A DNA stretch of 64,000 nt, taken from positions 327,786 to 391,785 of the forward strand of contig NZ_JAJSEC010000004.1 of assembly GCF_021272185.1 (NCBI RefSeq), written 5' to 3'. The first letter of the stretch is position 1. Each line of letters begins with the position of its first letter. Below, in pieces: positions 33,928-43,815 of the stretch. The notes under the pieces were generated by a model. It ran no database searches and was not told where the DNA came from. It saw only the letters and a program-made list of their open reading frames with translations. Position numbers and translations under genes: made by a program. The DNA is from Roseivivax sp. GX 12232. GTDB lineage: Bacteria; Pseudomonadota; Alphaproteobacteria; Rhodobacterales; Rhodobacteraceae.

Positions 33928-36900
33928 CCAAATACGACGCAAACTGGGCCGCCGAAATGGAGGCCAAGCGCAAGTGGCTGGCCGAGAACGGTCTCTATTC
34001 CGAGGCCGAGGAACATTCCTCCTGCGGGGTGGGGCTGGTTGTCTCGCTCGACGGGACGCCCTCGCGGAAGGTGGTGGAATCCGGCATCTCGGCGCTCAAG
34101 GCGATCTGGCACCGGGGTGCCGTGGACGCCGACGGCAAGACCGGCGACGGCGCGGGCATCCACGTGCAGATCCCCGTCTCCTTCTTCTACGACCAGATCG
34201 AGCGCACCGGCCACACGCCGCGCAAGGACCAGCTCATGGCCGTCGGCCAGGTCTTCCTGCCGCGCACCGATTTCGGCGCCCAGGAAACCTGCCGGACCAT
34301 CGTGGAGACCGAGGTCCTGCGCATGGGCTACTACATCTACGGCTGGCGCCACGTGCCGGTGAACGTCGACTGCCTGGGCGAGAAGGCCAATGCCACCCGC
34401 CCGGAGATCGAGCAGATCCTGATCTCCAACGCCCGCGGCGTGGACGAGGAGACCTTCGAGCGCGAGCTCTACGTCATCCGCCGCCGCATCGAGAAGGCCG
34501 CGGCGGCCGCCGGGGTGAACCAGCTCTACATCGCCTCGCTGTCCTGCCGGTCGATCATCTACAAGGGCATGATGCTCGCCCAGGACGTGGCCGAGTTCTA
34601 TCCCGACCTCCAGGACGACCGCTTCGAAAGCGCCTTCGCGATCTACCACCAGCGTTATTCGACCAACACCTTCCCGCAGTGGTGGCTGGCCCAGCCCTTC
34701 CGCATGCTCGCCCATAACGGCGAGATCAACACGCTGAAGGGCAACACCAACTGGATGAAGAGCCACGAGATCCGCATGGCCTCGGCGACCTTCGGAGAGA
34801 TGGCGGGCGACATCAAACCGATCATCGCCAACGGCGCCTCGGATTCGGCCGCGCTCGACGCGGTCTTCGAGGTGCTGGTGCGCGCGGGCCGCAACGCGCC
34901 CATGGCCAAGACCATGCTGGTGCCGGAGAGCTGGTCCAAGCAGGCCGAGGAGCTGCCCCAGGCCTGGCGCGACATGTATTCCTACTGCAACTCGGTCATG
35001 GAGCCCTGGGACGGCCCGGCGGCGCTCGCCATGACCGACGGCCGCTGGGTCTGCGGCGGGCTCGACCGCAACGGCCTGCGCCCGATGCGCTACGTGGTGA
35101 CTGGCGACGACCTGCTGATCGCGGGCTCCGAGGCGGGCATGGTGCCCACCGACGAGGCCACCGTGAAGGAGAAGGGCGCGCTTGGCCCCGGCCAGATGAT
35201 CGCCGTGGACATGGCCGAGAAGAAGCTCTTCCACGACGTCGAGATCAAGAACAAGCTCGCCGCCGCCCAGCCCTTCGGCGATTGGGTCGGCAAGATCACC
35301 GAGCTCGACGAGCCGCTGAGCGGCGTGCAGGAGACGCCGCTGTTTGACGCAGGCGAGCTGCGCCGCCGCCAGATCGCCGCGGGCTACACCATCGAGGAGA
35401 TCGAACAGATCCTCGTGCCCATGGCCGAGGACGGCAAGGAAAGCGTGGCTTCGATGGGCGACGACACGCCCTCGGCGGTGCTGTCCAAGCGCTACCGCCC
35501 GCTGTCGCATTACTTCCGGCAGAACTTCAGCCAGGTGACCAACCCGCCGATCGACAGCCTGCGCGAGTTCCGCGTGATGTCGCTGAAGACGCGCTTCGGC
35601 AACCTCAAGAACGTGCTCGACGAAAGCTCGTCGCAGACCGAGATCCTGGTGCTCGACACGCCCTTCGTCGGCAATGCCCAGTTCGAGGAGCTGAAGACGC
35701 ATTTCAACGCCGAGATGGTCGAGATCGACTGCACCTTCCCGACCGGCGGTGGGCGCGACACCCTGAAGGAGAACCTCGAGCGCATCCGCGCCGAGGCCGA
35801 GGACGCGGTGCGCTCGGGCGCGGGGCATATCACCCTGACCGATCACCGCGCCGACGAGGACAAGGTCGCCATGCCGATGATCCTCGCGACCAGCGCCGTG
35901 CACAGCCATCTGACCCGCAAGGGCCTGCGCACCTTCTGCTCGCTGAACGTGCGCTCGGCGGAATGCATCGACCCGCATTACTTCGCGGTGCTGATCGGCG
36001 CCGGCGCGACGGTGGTGAACCCCTATCTCGCCGAGGACACGATCGCCGACCGCATCCGCCGCGAGCTGCTCGACGGCACGCTGACCGAGGCGATGCGCCG
36101 CTACCGCGACGCCATCGACCTGGGCGTGCTGAAGATCATGTCGAAGATGGGCATCTCGGTGGTCTCTTCCTACCGGGGCGGGCTCAACTTCGAGGCGGTG
36201 GGCCTCAGCCGCGCCATGTGCGCCGAGTATTTCCCCGGCATGATCAGCCGGATCTCGGGCATCGGCGTCTCGGGCATCCAGAAGAAGGTCGAGGAAATCC
36301 ACGCGCTGGGCTTCCGCGGCGGCCGCGACGTCATGCCGATCGGCGGTTTCTACAAGGCCCGCAAATCCGGCGAGACCCACGCCTGGGGCGCGCAGACCAT
36401 GCACCTCATGCAGGCGGCCTGCGACCGGGCCTCCTACGAGCTTTGGTCGCAGTTCTCCAAGGCGATGCGGGCCAACCCGCCGATCCACCTGCGCGACCTT
36501 CTGGACATCAAGCCGCTCGGCAAGCCGGTGCCCATCGAGGAGGTGGAAAGCATCACCTCGATCCGCAAGCGCTTCGTGACGCCGGGCATGTCGCTGGGGG
36601 CGCTGTCGCCCGAGGCGCACCGGACGCTCTCGATCGCGATGAACCGCATCGGCGCGAAGTCCGACAGCGGTGAGGGCGGCGAGGATCCCAAGGATTTCAC
36701 CCCCGACACCAATGGCGACAACCGCTCGGCCAAGATCAAGCAGGTGGCCTCTGGCCGCTTCGGGGTCACGGCGGAATACCTGCTGAACTGCGAGGAGCTC
36801 GAGATCAAGGTGGCCCAGGGCGCCAAGCCCGGCGAGGGCGGCCAGCTTCCGGGCATGAAGGTCACCCAGCTGATCGCCAAGCTGCGCCATTCGACGCCCG

Positions 36901-38462
36901 GCGTGACGCTGATCTCGCCGCCGCCGCACCACGACATCTACTCGATCGAGGACCTGGCGCAGCTGATCTACGACCTCAAGCAGATCAACCCGCGCGCCAA
37001 GGTGACGGTGAAGCTGGTGGCCTCCTCCGGGGTCGGCACGATCGCCGCGGGCGTGGCCAAGGCCAAGGCCGACGTGATCCTGATCTCGGGTCACAACGGC
37101 GGCACCGGCGCCTCGCCGGCGACCTCGATCAAATACGCGGGCCTGCCCTGGGAGATGGGCCTGACCGAGGCGCACCAGGTGCTGTCGATGAACAACCTGC
37201 GCAGCCGCGTCACCCTGCGGACCGACGGCGGTCTGCGCACGGGCCGCGACATCGTCATGGCGGCAATGATGGGCGCCGAGGAATACGGCATCGGCACCGC
37301 CGCGCTGATTGCCATGGGCTGCATCATGGTCCGCCAGTGCCAGTCGAACACCTGCCCGGTGGGCGTCTGCACCCAGGACGATGACCTGCGCGAGAAGTTC
37401 ACCGGCAATGCCGACAAGGTGGTGAACCTCATCACCTTCTACGCCCAGGAGGTGCGCGAGCTTCTGGCCCAGATCGGCGCGCGGTCGCTCGACGAGGTGA
37501 TCGGCCGGGCCGACCTTCTGAGCCAGGTGAGCCGCGGGTCGGACCACCTCGACGACCTGGACCTGAACCCGCTTCTGATCCGGGTCGACGGCGCCGACGA
37601 CGTGATCTTCGACCGCAACGGCCCGCGCAACGAGGTCGACGACACGCTCGACGCCGAGATCGTGAAGGACGCCGCGCGCTTCCTGAACGACGGCGAGAAG
37701 ATGCAGCTCTCCTACGCGGTGCAGAACACGCATCGGACCGTGGGCACGCGCACCTCGAGCCACATCGTCGAGCGCTTCGGCATGCGCAATTCGCTGCAGC
37801 CGAACCACCTGACGGTGAAGCTGACCGGTTCGGCCGGGCAGTCGCTGGGGGCCTTCGCGGCGCCGGGGCTGAAGATCGAGGTCTCGGGCGATGCCAACGA
37901 CTATGTCGGCAAGGGGCTCTCGGGCGGCACCGTGGTGGTGCGTCCGCCCATGGCCTCGCCCCTGGTGGCCGCCGACAACACGATCATCGGCAACACCGTG
38001 CTTTACGGCGCGACGGCGGGCTACCTCTTCGCCGCGGGCCGGGCGGGCGAGCGCTTCGCCGTGCGGAACTCCGGCGCGCATGTGGTGGTCGAGGGCTGCG
38101 GCTCGAACGGCTGCGAATACATGACCGGCGGGGTCGCGGTGATCCTGGGCTCGATCGGCGCCAACTTCGGCGCGGGCATGACCGGCGGCATGGCTTATCT
38201 CTACGATCCCGAGGGCCGCGCGCCCGAGCTGATCAACATGGAGAGCCTGGTCGCCTGCCCGGTAAACACCGCCCATTGGGAGGCCGAGCTGAAAGGGCTG
38301 ATCCAGCGACACCAGGAAGAGACCGGCAGCCGCAAGGCCGCCGAGATCCTGCAGCACTGGGACGAGGAGAAGGCCCGCTTCCTGCAGGTCTGCCCGAAGG
38401 AAATGCTGGACAAGATCGAGCATCCGCTGGGCATCGAGGACCACGCCGTCCCGGCGGAGTGA
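33924..38462 (+). CDS. gltB: Glutamate synthase large subunit
   Basis: GltB, 1512 aa, the standard bacterial size. The N-terminal propeptide ends before Cys34 (HSSCGVGLVVSLDG), the Ntn-amidotransferase nucleophile that releases ammonia from glutamine. Then come the central domain, the FMN-binding (beta/alpha)8 synthase domain with GAKPGEGGQLPGMKVT and LISGHNGGTGASPATS, and cysteines of the [3Fe-4S] cluster in MVRQCQSNTCPVGVCTQDD. The C-terminal right-handed beta-helix (GSNGCEYMTGGVAVILG) is complete. The operon ends at a strong hairpin. Confidence 0.97.
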   Translation: MTKYDANWAAEMEAKRKWLAENGLYSEAEEHSSCGVGLVVSLDGTPSRKVVESGISALKAIWHRGAVDADGKTGDGAGIHVQIPVSFFYDQIERTGHTPRKDQLMAVGQVFLPRTDFGAQETCRTIVETEVLRMGYYIYGWRHVPVNVDCLGEKANATRPEIEQILISNARGVDEETFERELYVIRRRIEKAAAAAGVNQLYIASLSCRSIIYKGMMLAQDVAEFYPDLQDDRFESAFAIYHQRYSTNTFPQWWLAQPFRMLAHNGEINTLKGNTNWMKSHEIRMASATFGEMAGDIKPIIANGASDSAALDAVFEVLVRAGRNAPMAKTMLVPESWSKQAEELPQAWRDMYSYCNSVMEPWDGPAALAMTDGRWVCGGLDRNGLRPMRYVVTGDDLLIAGSEAGMVPTDEATVKEKGALGPGQMIAVDMAEKKLFHDVEIKNKLAAAQPFGDWVGKITELDEPLSGVQETPLFDAGELRRRQIAAGYTIEEIEQILVPMAEDGKESVASMGDDTPSAVLSKRYRPLSHYFRQNFSQVTNPPIDSLREFRVMSLKTRFGNLKNVLDESSSQTEILVLDTPFVGNAQFEELKTHFNAEMVEIDCTFPTGGGRDTLKENLERIRAEAEDAVRSGAGHITLTDHRADEDKVAMPMILATSAVHSHLTRKGLRTFCSLNVRSAECIDPHYFAVLIGAGATVVNPYLAEDTIADRIRRELLDGTLTEAMRRYRDAIDLGVLKIMSKMGISVVSSYRGGLNFEAVGLSRAMCAEYFPGMISRISGIGVSGIQKKVEEIHALGFRGGRDVMPIGGFYKARKSGETHAWGAQTMHLMQAACDRASYELWSQFSKAMRANPPIHLRDLLDIKPLGKPVPIEEVESITSIRKRFVTPGMSLGALSPEAHRTLSIAMNRIGAKSDSGEGGEDPKDFTPDTNGDNRSAKIKQVASGRFGVTAEYLLNCEELEIKVAQGAKPGEGGQLPGMKVTQLIAKLRHSTPGVTLISPPPHHDIYSIEDLAQLIYDLKQINPRAKVTVKLVASSGVGTIAAGVAKAKADVILISGHNGGTGASPATSIKYAGLPWEMGLTEAHQVLSMNNLRSRVTLRTDGGLRTGRDIVMAAMMGAEEYGIGTAALIAMGCIMVRQCQSNTCPVGVCTQDDDLREKFTGNADKVVNLITFYAQEVRELLAQIGARSLDEVIGRADLLSQVSRGSDHLDDLDLNPLLIRVDGADDVIFDRNGPRNEVDDTLDAEIVKDAARFLNDGEKMQLSYAVQNTHRTVGTRTSSHIVERFGMRNSLQPNHLTVKLTGSAGQSLGAFAAPGLKIEVSGDANDYVGKGLSGGTVVVRPPMASPLVAADNTIIGNTVLYGATAGYLFAAGRAGERFAVRNSGAHVVVEGCGSNGCEYMTGGVAVILGSIGANFGAGMTGGMAYLYDPEGRAPELINMESLVACPVNTAHWEAELKGLIQRHQEETGSRKAAEILQHWDEEKARFLQVCPKEMLDKIEHPLGIEDHAVPAE

Positions 38463-38501
38463 TCCGCGGGCGCGCCCTTGCGGGCGTGCGGTGAATTCAG
38501 C

Positions 38502-38533
38502 AAAGGGCCGCCTCGCTTTGGGGCGGCCCTTTT
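38502..38533 (+). terminator. Terminator of the gltD-GFA-gltB operon
   Basis: AAAGGGCCGCC pairs with GGGCGGCCCTTTT-type sequence around TCGCTTTG, 40 bases after the gltB stop. Confidence 0.88.
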
Positions 38534-38633
38534 CGCTGGCGGGCCGGTTTCTGCCCGGCGACCCGAGGTCCTGGCCCGCGGTCCCGCGCCTTTTGCTTTG
38601 CCGCCCCCCGGCCCGCCCGGCTATGAGAGAGCC

Positions 38634-39359
38634 ATGGCCAAGAAATCGAGCAAACCCAAAACCAAGACCAAGCCCGCCCGCCTGCGCCCCGGCCGGCTAT
38701 TGCTGCGCTGGGGCCTGCGCGGGGTGCTCGCCCTGGCGGTGATCCTGGCGCTCGCCGTGGGGCTCTATCGAATCGTGCCGCCGCCGACGACGCCCTACAT
38801 CATCGCCGAGGCCCGACGGCTCGACGGCGTGGCCCGCGACTGGGTCCCGGCCGAGCGCATCGCCCCGGTCATGCTGCGCGCCGCGGTCGCCGCCGAGGAC
38901 GCGAATTTCTGCCGCCACTGGGGCTTCGACATGACCGCGATCCGGGACGCCATCGAGGAGGGCGGCAACCGCGGCGCCTCGACCATTTCCCAGCAGGTAG
39001 TGAAGAACGTCTACCTCTGGCACGGACGGAGTTGGTCGCGGAAGGCGCTCGAGGCGGTGATCACCCCGGCGATCGAGGCGGTCTGGCCCAAGCGCCGCAT
39101 CCTCGAGGTCTATCTGAACATCGCCGAGTTCGACGAGGGCGTCTTCGGCGTCGAGGCCGCCGCCCGGCATTACTTCAGCGTCAGCGCCGCCGATCTGAGC
39201 CCGACCCAGGCCGCGCGGCTCGCCGCGATCCTGCCCGACCCCAAGGGCCGCTCCGCCGCCGACCCCTCGGGCGCGGTGCGCCGGCGCGCGGCCTCGATCC
39301 TCGACGGGGCCGCCACCATCGAGCGCGACGGCCGCGCGGCCTGTTTCGGGGCGGCGTAA
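38634..39359 (+). CDS. mtgA: Monofunctional peptidoglycan glycosyltransferase MtgA
   Basis: A 241-aa GT51 enzyme that polymerises lipid II glycan strands. A basic N-tail (KKSSKPKTKTKPARLRPGR) precedes one membrane anchor (about 27-46), then the periplasmic domain with catalytic glutamate 88 in AAVAAEDANFCRHWGFD, the GASTISQQVVKN motif and EVYLNIAEFDEGVFGVEAAA. No transpeptidase domain follows, so it is monofunctional. ATG 38634 is close to a weak GAGAGA site. Confidence 0.95.
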   Translation: MAKKSSKPKTKTKPARLRPGRLLLRWGLRGVLALAVILALAVGLYRIVPPPTTPYIIAEARRLDGVARDWVPAERIAPVMLRAAVAAEDANFCRHWGFDMTAIRDAIEEGGNRGASTISQQVVKNVYLWHGRSWSRKALEAVITPAIEAVWPKRRILEVYLNIAEFDEGVFGVEAAARHYFSVSAADLSPTQAARLAAILPDPKGRSAADPSGAVRRRAASILDGAATIERDGRAACFGAA

Positions 39360-39459
39360 CCCCGCCCCGCGGTGCCTTGCGGGGCCTTGGATGGTTGAAC
39401 AGCTTGGCCCGCAGGCGCTAGAGACAAGACGGATTTCAGGAAGCGTTTCGGACCCCTTC

Positions 39460-40125
39460 ATGGCAAAGCTCTACCACGTGCCGCTGTCGCCCTTCTGCCG
39501 CAAGGTGCGGCTCAGCCTCGCCGAGAAACGGATCGAGGTCGAGCTGATCGAAGAGCGCTACTGGGAGAAGGATCCCGATTTCCTGCGCCGGAACCCGGCG
39601 GCCAAGGTGCCGATCCTGAAGATCGACGGCAAGACCATGGCCGAGAGCGCGGCGATCTGCGAGTGGATCGAGGAGAAGCACCCCGAGCCCGCGCTACTGC
39701 CCCGCGGTGCGGACGCGCGCTACGAGGTGCGCCGGCTGGTCGGCTGGTTCGACGACAAGTTCCACAACGAGGTCACCTCCAAGCTGCTCTACGAGCGGGT
39801 GAACAAGAAGGTGATGAAGGCGGGCTTCCCGGACAGCTCCAACGTCAAGGCCGGGGCCAAGGCGATCAAGTATCATCTCGACTACATGGCCTGGCTGCTC
39901 GACCACCGCCGCTGGCTGGCGGGCGACGTGATGACACTGGCCGATTTTGCCGCCGCCGCGCATCTCTCGGCGCTGGATTACATCTCGGACGTCGACTGGA
40001 ACCGGCAGGCGGCGGTGAAGGACTGGTACGCGAAGATCAAGTCGCGGCCCGCCTTCCGCTCGATCCTCGCCGACCAGCTGCCCGGCTTCCCGCAGCCGCC
40101 GCATTATGCCGACCTCGATTTCTGA
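39460..40125 (+). CDS. Glutathione S-transferase family protein
   Basis: A 221-aa protein with an N-terminal thioredoxin-like domain (MAKLYHVPLSPFCRKVRLSL, with NPAAKVPIL and the glutathione-binding ESAAICEWIEEKHP) and a helical C-terminal domain. The SPFCRK site has serine and cysteine as possible catalytic residues, so class cannot be fixed. ATG 39460 is preceded by no strong ribosome site. It is followed by a family terminator repeat. Confidence 0.9.
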   Translation: MAKLYHVPLSPFCRKVRLSLAEKRIEVELIEERYWEKDPDFLRRNPAAKVPILKIDGKTMAESAAICEWIEEKHPEPALLPRGADARYEVRRLVGWFDDKFHNEVTSKLLYERVNKKVMKAGFPDSSNVKAGAKAIKYHLDYMAWLLDHRRWLAGDVMTLADFAAAAHLSALDYISDVDWNRQAAVKDWYAKIKSRPAFRSILADQLPGFPQPPHYADLDF

Positions 40126-40427
40126 TCCTGGTCCCTGCGCGGTTTTGGCGTGGGGTTTTGGTGGTTGGGTCTGTCCTCCTGGCTATGGTTTTGGTTGCGC
40201 CCCACGCCTTCGGCGCGGGTCGCCCGAGCGGGGGCTCCGCCCCCGCACCCCCGGAGTATTTTTGGCCCGATCATGCCCGGGGGTGGGCGTGGATCTGGGG
40301 CGGCGTGACTTTGGGACTGCGCCGGATCGCCGTATCGATTTGGCCGAGCGCTTCTCCGCTGCTCTGGGCGCGCGCTTGTCCGCTGATTTGACAGCGCGCT
40401 TCTTCACCGCTCTGGTCGCGCGCCCAT
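40126..40427. other. Spacer after the GST gene
   Basis: The 302 bases hold the terminator-like repeat at 40228-40275 and a loosely repetitive stretch at 40330-40427 (CGCGCGCTTGTCCGCTG-like words). No gene recognised. Confidence 0.5.
40228..40275 (+). terminator. Terminator-like family repeat after the GST gene
   Basis: GCGGGGG (40228-40234) pairs with CCCCCGC (40240-40246) around CTCCG, followed by ACCCCCGGAGTATTTTTGGCC. Confidence 0.82.
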
Positions 40428-40636
40428 CAGATCACGCCACGGGGTGGGCATCGGATCGAACGGAACGCTCCTCCGATCACGCCAAGGGATACGCGTTGGA
40501 TCGACCCGAGCGCACCTCCGATCACGCCAAGGGGTGCGTGTTGGATCGCCCCGAACGCTCCCCCGATCGCACCATTGGGTGCGCAGTGGATCGCCCCGAG
40601 CGCCTCCTCGATCACGCCAGAGGGACCGCATGGATC
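40428..40636. repeat. Tandem repeat, exact 45 bp period, 4 full copies and one partial
   Basis: Units begin at 40428, 40473, 40518, 40563 and 40608. The consensus is CCGATCACGCCAAGGGGTG, then GTTGGATCGCCCCGAGCGC. There are no length changes. Because 45 is a multiple of three, several frames stay open through it. In the queG frame (from 40444) it would encode four 15-residue Arg/Ser-rich repeats ahead of the QueG ATG, and the partial fifth unit contains that ATG. Confidence 0.9.
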
Positions 40637-41670
40637 TGACGACCCGCCTCAAGGAAGAGGCCCGCGCGCAGGGCTTCACCCTTTGCCGGATCTGCGGACC
40701 CGACGACATTCCAGAGGTGCCCGAACGCCTGCGCGCCTTTCTCGCAGCAGGGCGGCATGGACAGATGTCCTGGCTCGAGGATCGTGCCTCCTGGCGCGGG
40801 GACCCGCGCGTCCTCTGGCCCGAGGCACAATCCATCATCATGTTGGGCGAGAGCTACACGCCCGGGCATGACCCGCTGGAGGTGCTGGGCCAACCCGACC
40901 GCGCGGCGATCTCGGTTTATGCTCAGAATCGAGACTACCATGACGTTGTTAAGAAACGGTTGAAGCGCCTGGGCCGCTGGCTGATCGAGGCCGCCGAGGG
41001 CGCGCCCGAGATCAAGGTCTTCGTCGACACCGCCCCGGTCGCGGAAAAGCCCTTAGGCCAGGCGGCGGGCCTGGGCTGGCAGGGCAAGCACACCAACCTG
41101 GTCAGCCGGGAGATGGGCTCTTGGTTCTTCATCGGCGCGATCTTCACCACGCTCGATCTGGACCGCGACGCTCCCGAGAGCGATCACTGCGGCAGTTGCC
41201 GCGCCTGCCTCGACGTCTGCCCGACGGATGCCTTCCCGGCACCCTACCAGCTCGATGCGCGGCGCTGCATTTCCTACCTCACGATCGAGCACAAGGGCCC
41301 GGTCGACGAGGCGCTGCGCCCCGGGCTCGGCAACCGGATCTACGGCTGCGACGATTGCCTCGCGGTTTGCCCCTGGAACAAATTCGCGGCCGAGGCCCAA
41401 GAGGCCAAATACCAGGCCCGCGACGACCTTCTGGCGCCGCCCTTGGCCGAGCTGGCCATGCTCGACGACGCCGGGTTCCGTGCGCGGTTTTCCGGCTCTC
41501 CGATAAAGCGGATCGGCCGCGACCGCTTCGTGCGGAACGTGGCTTATGCCATCGGGAACTCCGGCGATGCGGCGCTGCGCGAGGTGGCGCGCGCCTTGAC
41601 GGAGGATGCCGACCCCACGGTGCGCGACGCGGCGCGCTGGGCCTTGGCGCGGCTGCCGGAAGAGGGGTGA
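40630..41670 (+). CDS. queG: Epoxyqueuosine reductase QueG
   Basis: QueG (346 aa) is a cobalamin and iron-sulfur enzyme that reduces epoxyqueuosine to queuosine in the wobble base of tRNA. Cysteines for two [4Fe-4S] clusters are in [17 protein letters not shown] and [13 protein letters not shown] plus [13 protein letters not shown]. The N-terminal cobalamin-binding domain includes [29 protein letters not shown]-like tail ([21 protein letters not shown]) closes the protein. ATG 40630 ([16 protein letters not shown]) is the family-like start, with AGAGGGA upstream; the frame is open further back through the 45-bp repeats. Confidence 0.94.
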   Translation: MDLTTRLKEEARAQGFTLCRICGPDDIPEVPERLRAFLAAGRHGQMSWLEDRASWRGDPRVLWPEAQSIIMLGESYTPGHDPLEVLGQPDRAAISVYAQNRDYHDVVKKRLKRLGRWLIEAAEGAPEIKVFVDTAPVAEKPLGQAAGLGWQGKHTNLVSREMGSWFFIGAIFTTLDLDRDAPESDHCGSCRACLDVCPTDAFPAPYQLDARRCISYLTIEHKGPVDEALRPGLGNRIYGCDDCLAVCPWNKFAAEAQEAKYQARDDLLAPPLAELAMLDDAGFRARFSGSPIKRIGRDRFVRNVAYAIGNSGDAALREVARALTEDADPTVRDAARWALARLPEEG

Positions 41671-41867
41671 ACGTCGAGGGCAGTGCGCGCGTGTGGCTTG
41701 GAAGCAAAATTCGCGCCTCGCGTTGAGCCGCCTGGGAATGCGAGGCAGAGAGCGCACGCAAACCATTAAATTCACTGTGTCTTTGCGACTGGCTTGATGC
41801 CCGCCGTGGCCAAATGGGCCTTGGATGTCCGGCCCCCGCGCGGGGAAGACGCGGGGGCCGGTGCGCG

Positions 41868-42356
41868 TCAGGCGCGATCGTCGATCAGCAGCTCCACGGT
41901 GCCCGCGCTGCCCGCGAAGACGCCGATCACGTCCTCGGGAGCGTAGCCTTCGGCCTCCAGAGCGTCGCTGAGCGCGGCATTGCCGGCCACGGCATCCTGG
42001 ATCTCGGTCAGCTCGCCCTCGGCATCAGCCAGCGCGAGGTCGAGGCGTTCCGCCTCGCCCGGGGCCGCGCCCGGAAAGTCGGAGATCGCCATGGTTTCGA
42101 TCGCCGCGTCGGCGGGCAGGTCGGAGACCTCGGCCATGGGCGGCAGCCCGTCCTCATAGGCCGTCACCAGCGCGTCCAGCGTCTCGGGTGCGCCGCCAGC
42201 CGCGCGCGGGGCCTCCATGCCGAGCGGGCTCGTTTGGCTGCTGGCCTCGGGCGCCGACAGGCTGCTGTCGGGTGCGGTCTGGGCCTGCACCCCGGCGGCA
42301 AGCGCTGTGGAGGCAAGAAGGGCGGTGACGCCCAGGGTCTTGCTGCGGATGGTCAT
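41868..42356 (-). CDS. Hypothetical secreted acidic protein
   Basis: A 162-aa protein with a clear signal peptide (MTIRSKTLGVTALLASTALAAGVQAQ, cleavage near residue 25). The mature part is rich in Ala, Glu, Asp and Pro and has no recognised domain. A helical stretch (ADAEGELTEIQDAVAGNAAL) lies in the second half. A good AAGGAG site precedes ATG 42356. It stands alone, divergent from msrB across 309 bases. Function unknown; likely periplasmic. Confidence 0.8.
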   Translation of the reverse strand: MTIRSKTLGVTALLASTALAAGVQAQTAPDSSLSAPEASSQTSPLGMEAPRAAGGAPETLDALVTAYEDGLPPMAEVSDLPADAAIETMAISDFPGAAPGEAERLDLALADAEGELTEIQDAVAGNAALSDALEAEGYAPEDVIGVFAGSAGTVELLIDDRA

Positions 42357-42665
42357 AGCAATACTCCTTTGCTCTGCTCGGCCCCGTTGCCGAGGATCGG
42401 CGCCGGGGCTGGGCAAGACATGGGCGCTTGGCCGAGGCCTGTCGCCACCTCGCTGCGCGACACCGCATTTTGAGCGCTGGCCCGCCCGCGGCGCGGGCTT
42501 GGGTGGTGCGACTCCTTGCCGGTTCCCGGGCTTGCCGCGTCGATGGCGCCCGGTCGCCGAGAGGGTTGGCATCTCACGGCGGGCTGGCGCCGAAGATCCC
42601 CCCCGTTGCGTTCGCGCTGCAGGGCCCCATCTTGAACCCAAAGGACCACTGACCAGGAGGGGCCC
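42357..42665. other. Divergent spacer between a secreted-protein gene and msrB
   Basis: The region must hold promoters for both genes, but I see no clear -35/-10 pair, operator or repeat. It is the one long spacer in the window without a tandem array that I can recognise. Confidence 0.5.
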
Positions 42666-43115
42666 ATGGCCGACTACCGCAAAGACCCCGACATCGTCGC
42701 GGCGCTCGACCCCGAGAGCTACCGTGTCACCCAGGAGAACGGCACCGAGCGGCCGGGCACGGGGCGCTATCTGCAGAACAAGGAGCCGGGCATCTACGTC
42801 GACATCGTTTCCGGTGAACCGCTCTTTGCCTCCTCTTCCAAGTATGAGTCGGGCTGCGGTTGGCCCAGCTTCGTGAAACCGATCGAGCCCGCGAATATTG
42901 CGGAACTGCGTGATACCACCCACGGCATGATCCGGACCGAGGTGCGCTCCAAGCACGGCGACAGCCATCTGGGCCATGTATTTCCGGACGGTCCGGCCGA
43001 CCGAGGCGGGCTGCGCTACTGCATCAATTCGGCGGCCTTGCGGTTCGTGCATCGCGACGACATGGAGGCTGAGGGCTACGGCCAATATCTTGACCAGGTG
43101 GAGGAAAGAGCATGA
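42666..43115 (+). CDS. msrB: Peptide-methionine (R)-S-oxide reductase MsrB
   Basis: MsrB (149 aa) repairs methionine-R-sulfoxide in proteins. The catalytic cysteine is C119 ([14 protein letters not shown]) and the recycling cysteine is C64 ([10 protein letters not shown]). The CxxC zinc motifs of some MsrBs are absent, so this is the zinc-free form. The [14 protein letters not shown] motif is complete. An AGGAGG-like site (CAGGAGGGGCCC) precedes ATG 42666. The stop overlaps msrA (ATGA), so both stereoisomer activities are made together. Confidence 0.96.
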   Translation: MADYRKDPDIVAALDPESYRVTQENGTERPGTGRYLQNKEPGIYVDIVSGEPLFASSSKYESGCGWPSFVKPIEPANIAELRDTTHGMIRTEVRSKHGDSHLGHVFPDGPADRGGLRYCINSAALRFVHRDDMEAEGYGQYLDQVEERA

Positions 43116-43624
43116 GCGAACATCAACGCGCGGTCCTGGCCGGAGGCTGCTTCTGGGGCATGCAGGACCTCATCCGCAAGCTCGACGGCGTCGAGGGCAC
43201 CCGGGTCGGCTATACCGGCGGCGACGTCCCGAATGCGACCTACCGCAATCACGGCACCCATGCCGAGGGCATCGAGATCATCTTCGACCCTGCGCGCATC
43301 TCCTACCGGCGGCTCCTGGAGGTCTTCTTCCAGATCCACGATCCGACCACGCTCAATCGTCAGGGCAATGACATCGGTCTCTCCTATCGGTCGGCGATCT
43401 ACTATGTCGACGAGGCGCAGAAACAGACGGCGCTCGACACGATCGCGGATGTCGAGGCGTCCGGCCTCTGGCCGGGCAAGGTGGTCACCGAGGTCGAACC
43501 TGTCGGCGACTTCTGGGAAGCCGAGCCGGAGCACCAGGACTACCTGGAGCGGATCCCGAACGGCTACACCTGCCACTTCCCGCGTCCCGACTGGGTTCTG
43601 CCGCGGCGCGACGCGGCGGAGTGA
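43112..43624 (+). CDS. msrA: Peptide-methionine (S)-S-oxide reductase MsrA
   Basis: MsrA (170 aa) repairs methionine-S-sulfoxide. The catalytic cysteine is C13 in [11 protein letters not shown], and a resolving cysteine is C154 in [12 protein letters not shown]. The [21 protein letters not shown] and [18 protein letters not shown] motifs are typical. It overlaps msrB by four bases. With fRMsr at 8.7 kb, the window encodes repair of free methionine-R-sulfoxide and both protein-bound forms. Confidence 0.96.
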   Translation: MSEHQRAVLAGGCFWGMQDLIRKLDGVEGTRVGYTGGDVPNATYRNHGTHAEGIEIIFDPARISYRRLLEVFFQIHDPTTLNRQGNDIGLSYRSAIYYVDEAQKQTALDTIADVEASGLWPGKVVTEVEPVGDFWEAEPEHQDYLERIPNGYTCHFPRPDWVLPRRDAAE

Positions 43625-43815
43625 CCCGAGCTTTCCCCGCGGCCTGGTCAGGGCCGCGGGGGCGCGTTTTGGGGAAACGAGCGCTTGGGGGACCCTGAAT
43701 GCCGGGTCTGCCGCTAGAATTCCCCGAAAGGTGTGAAGAAAGGGTTAAGAGGCTGCAAAAATATTCTGCAGCGCCGTTAATCCCGCTTTAACCCGCCGCG
43801 CGGCAGCCTGCGGGT

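Noticed and set aside
40126..40629. Riboswitch ahead of queG
   Set aside because: I found no preQ1 or cobalamin riboswitch core; the region is a terminator-like repeat plus the 45-bp array.
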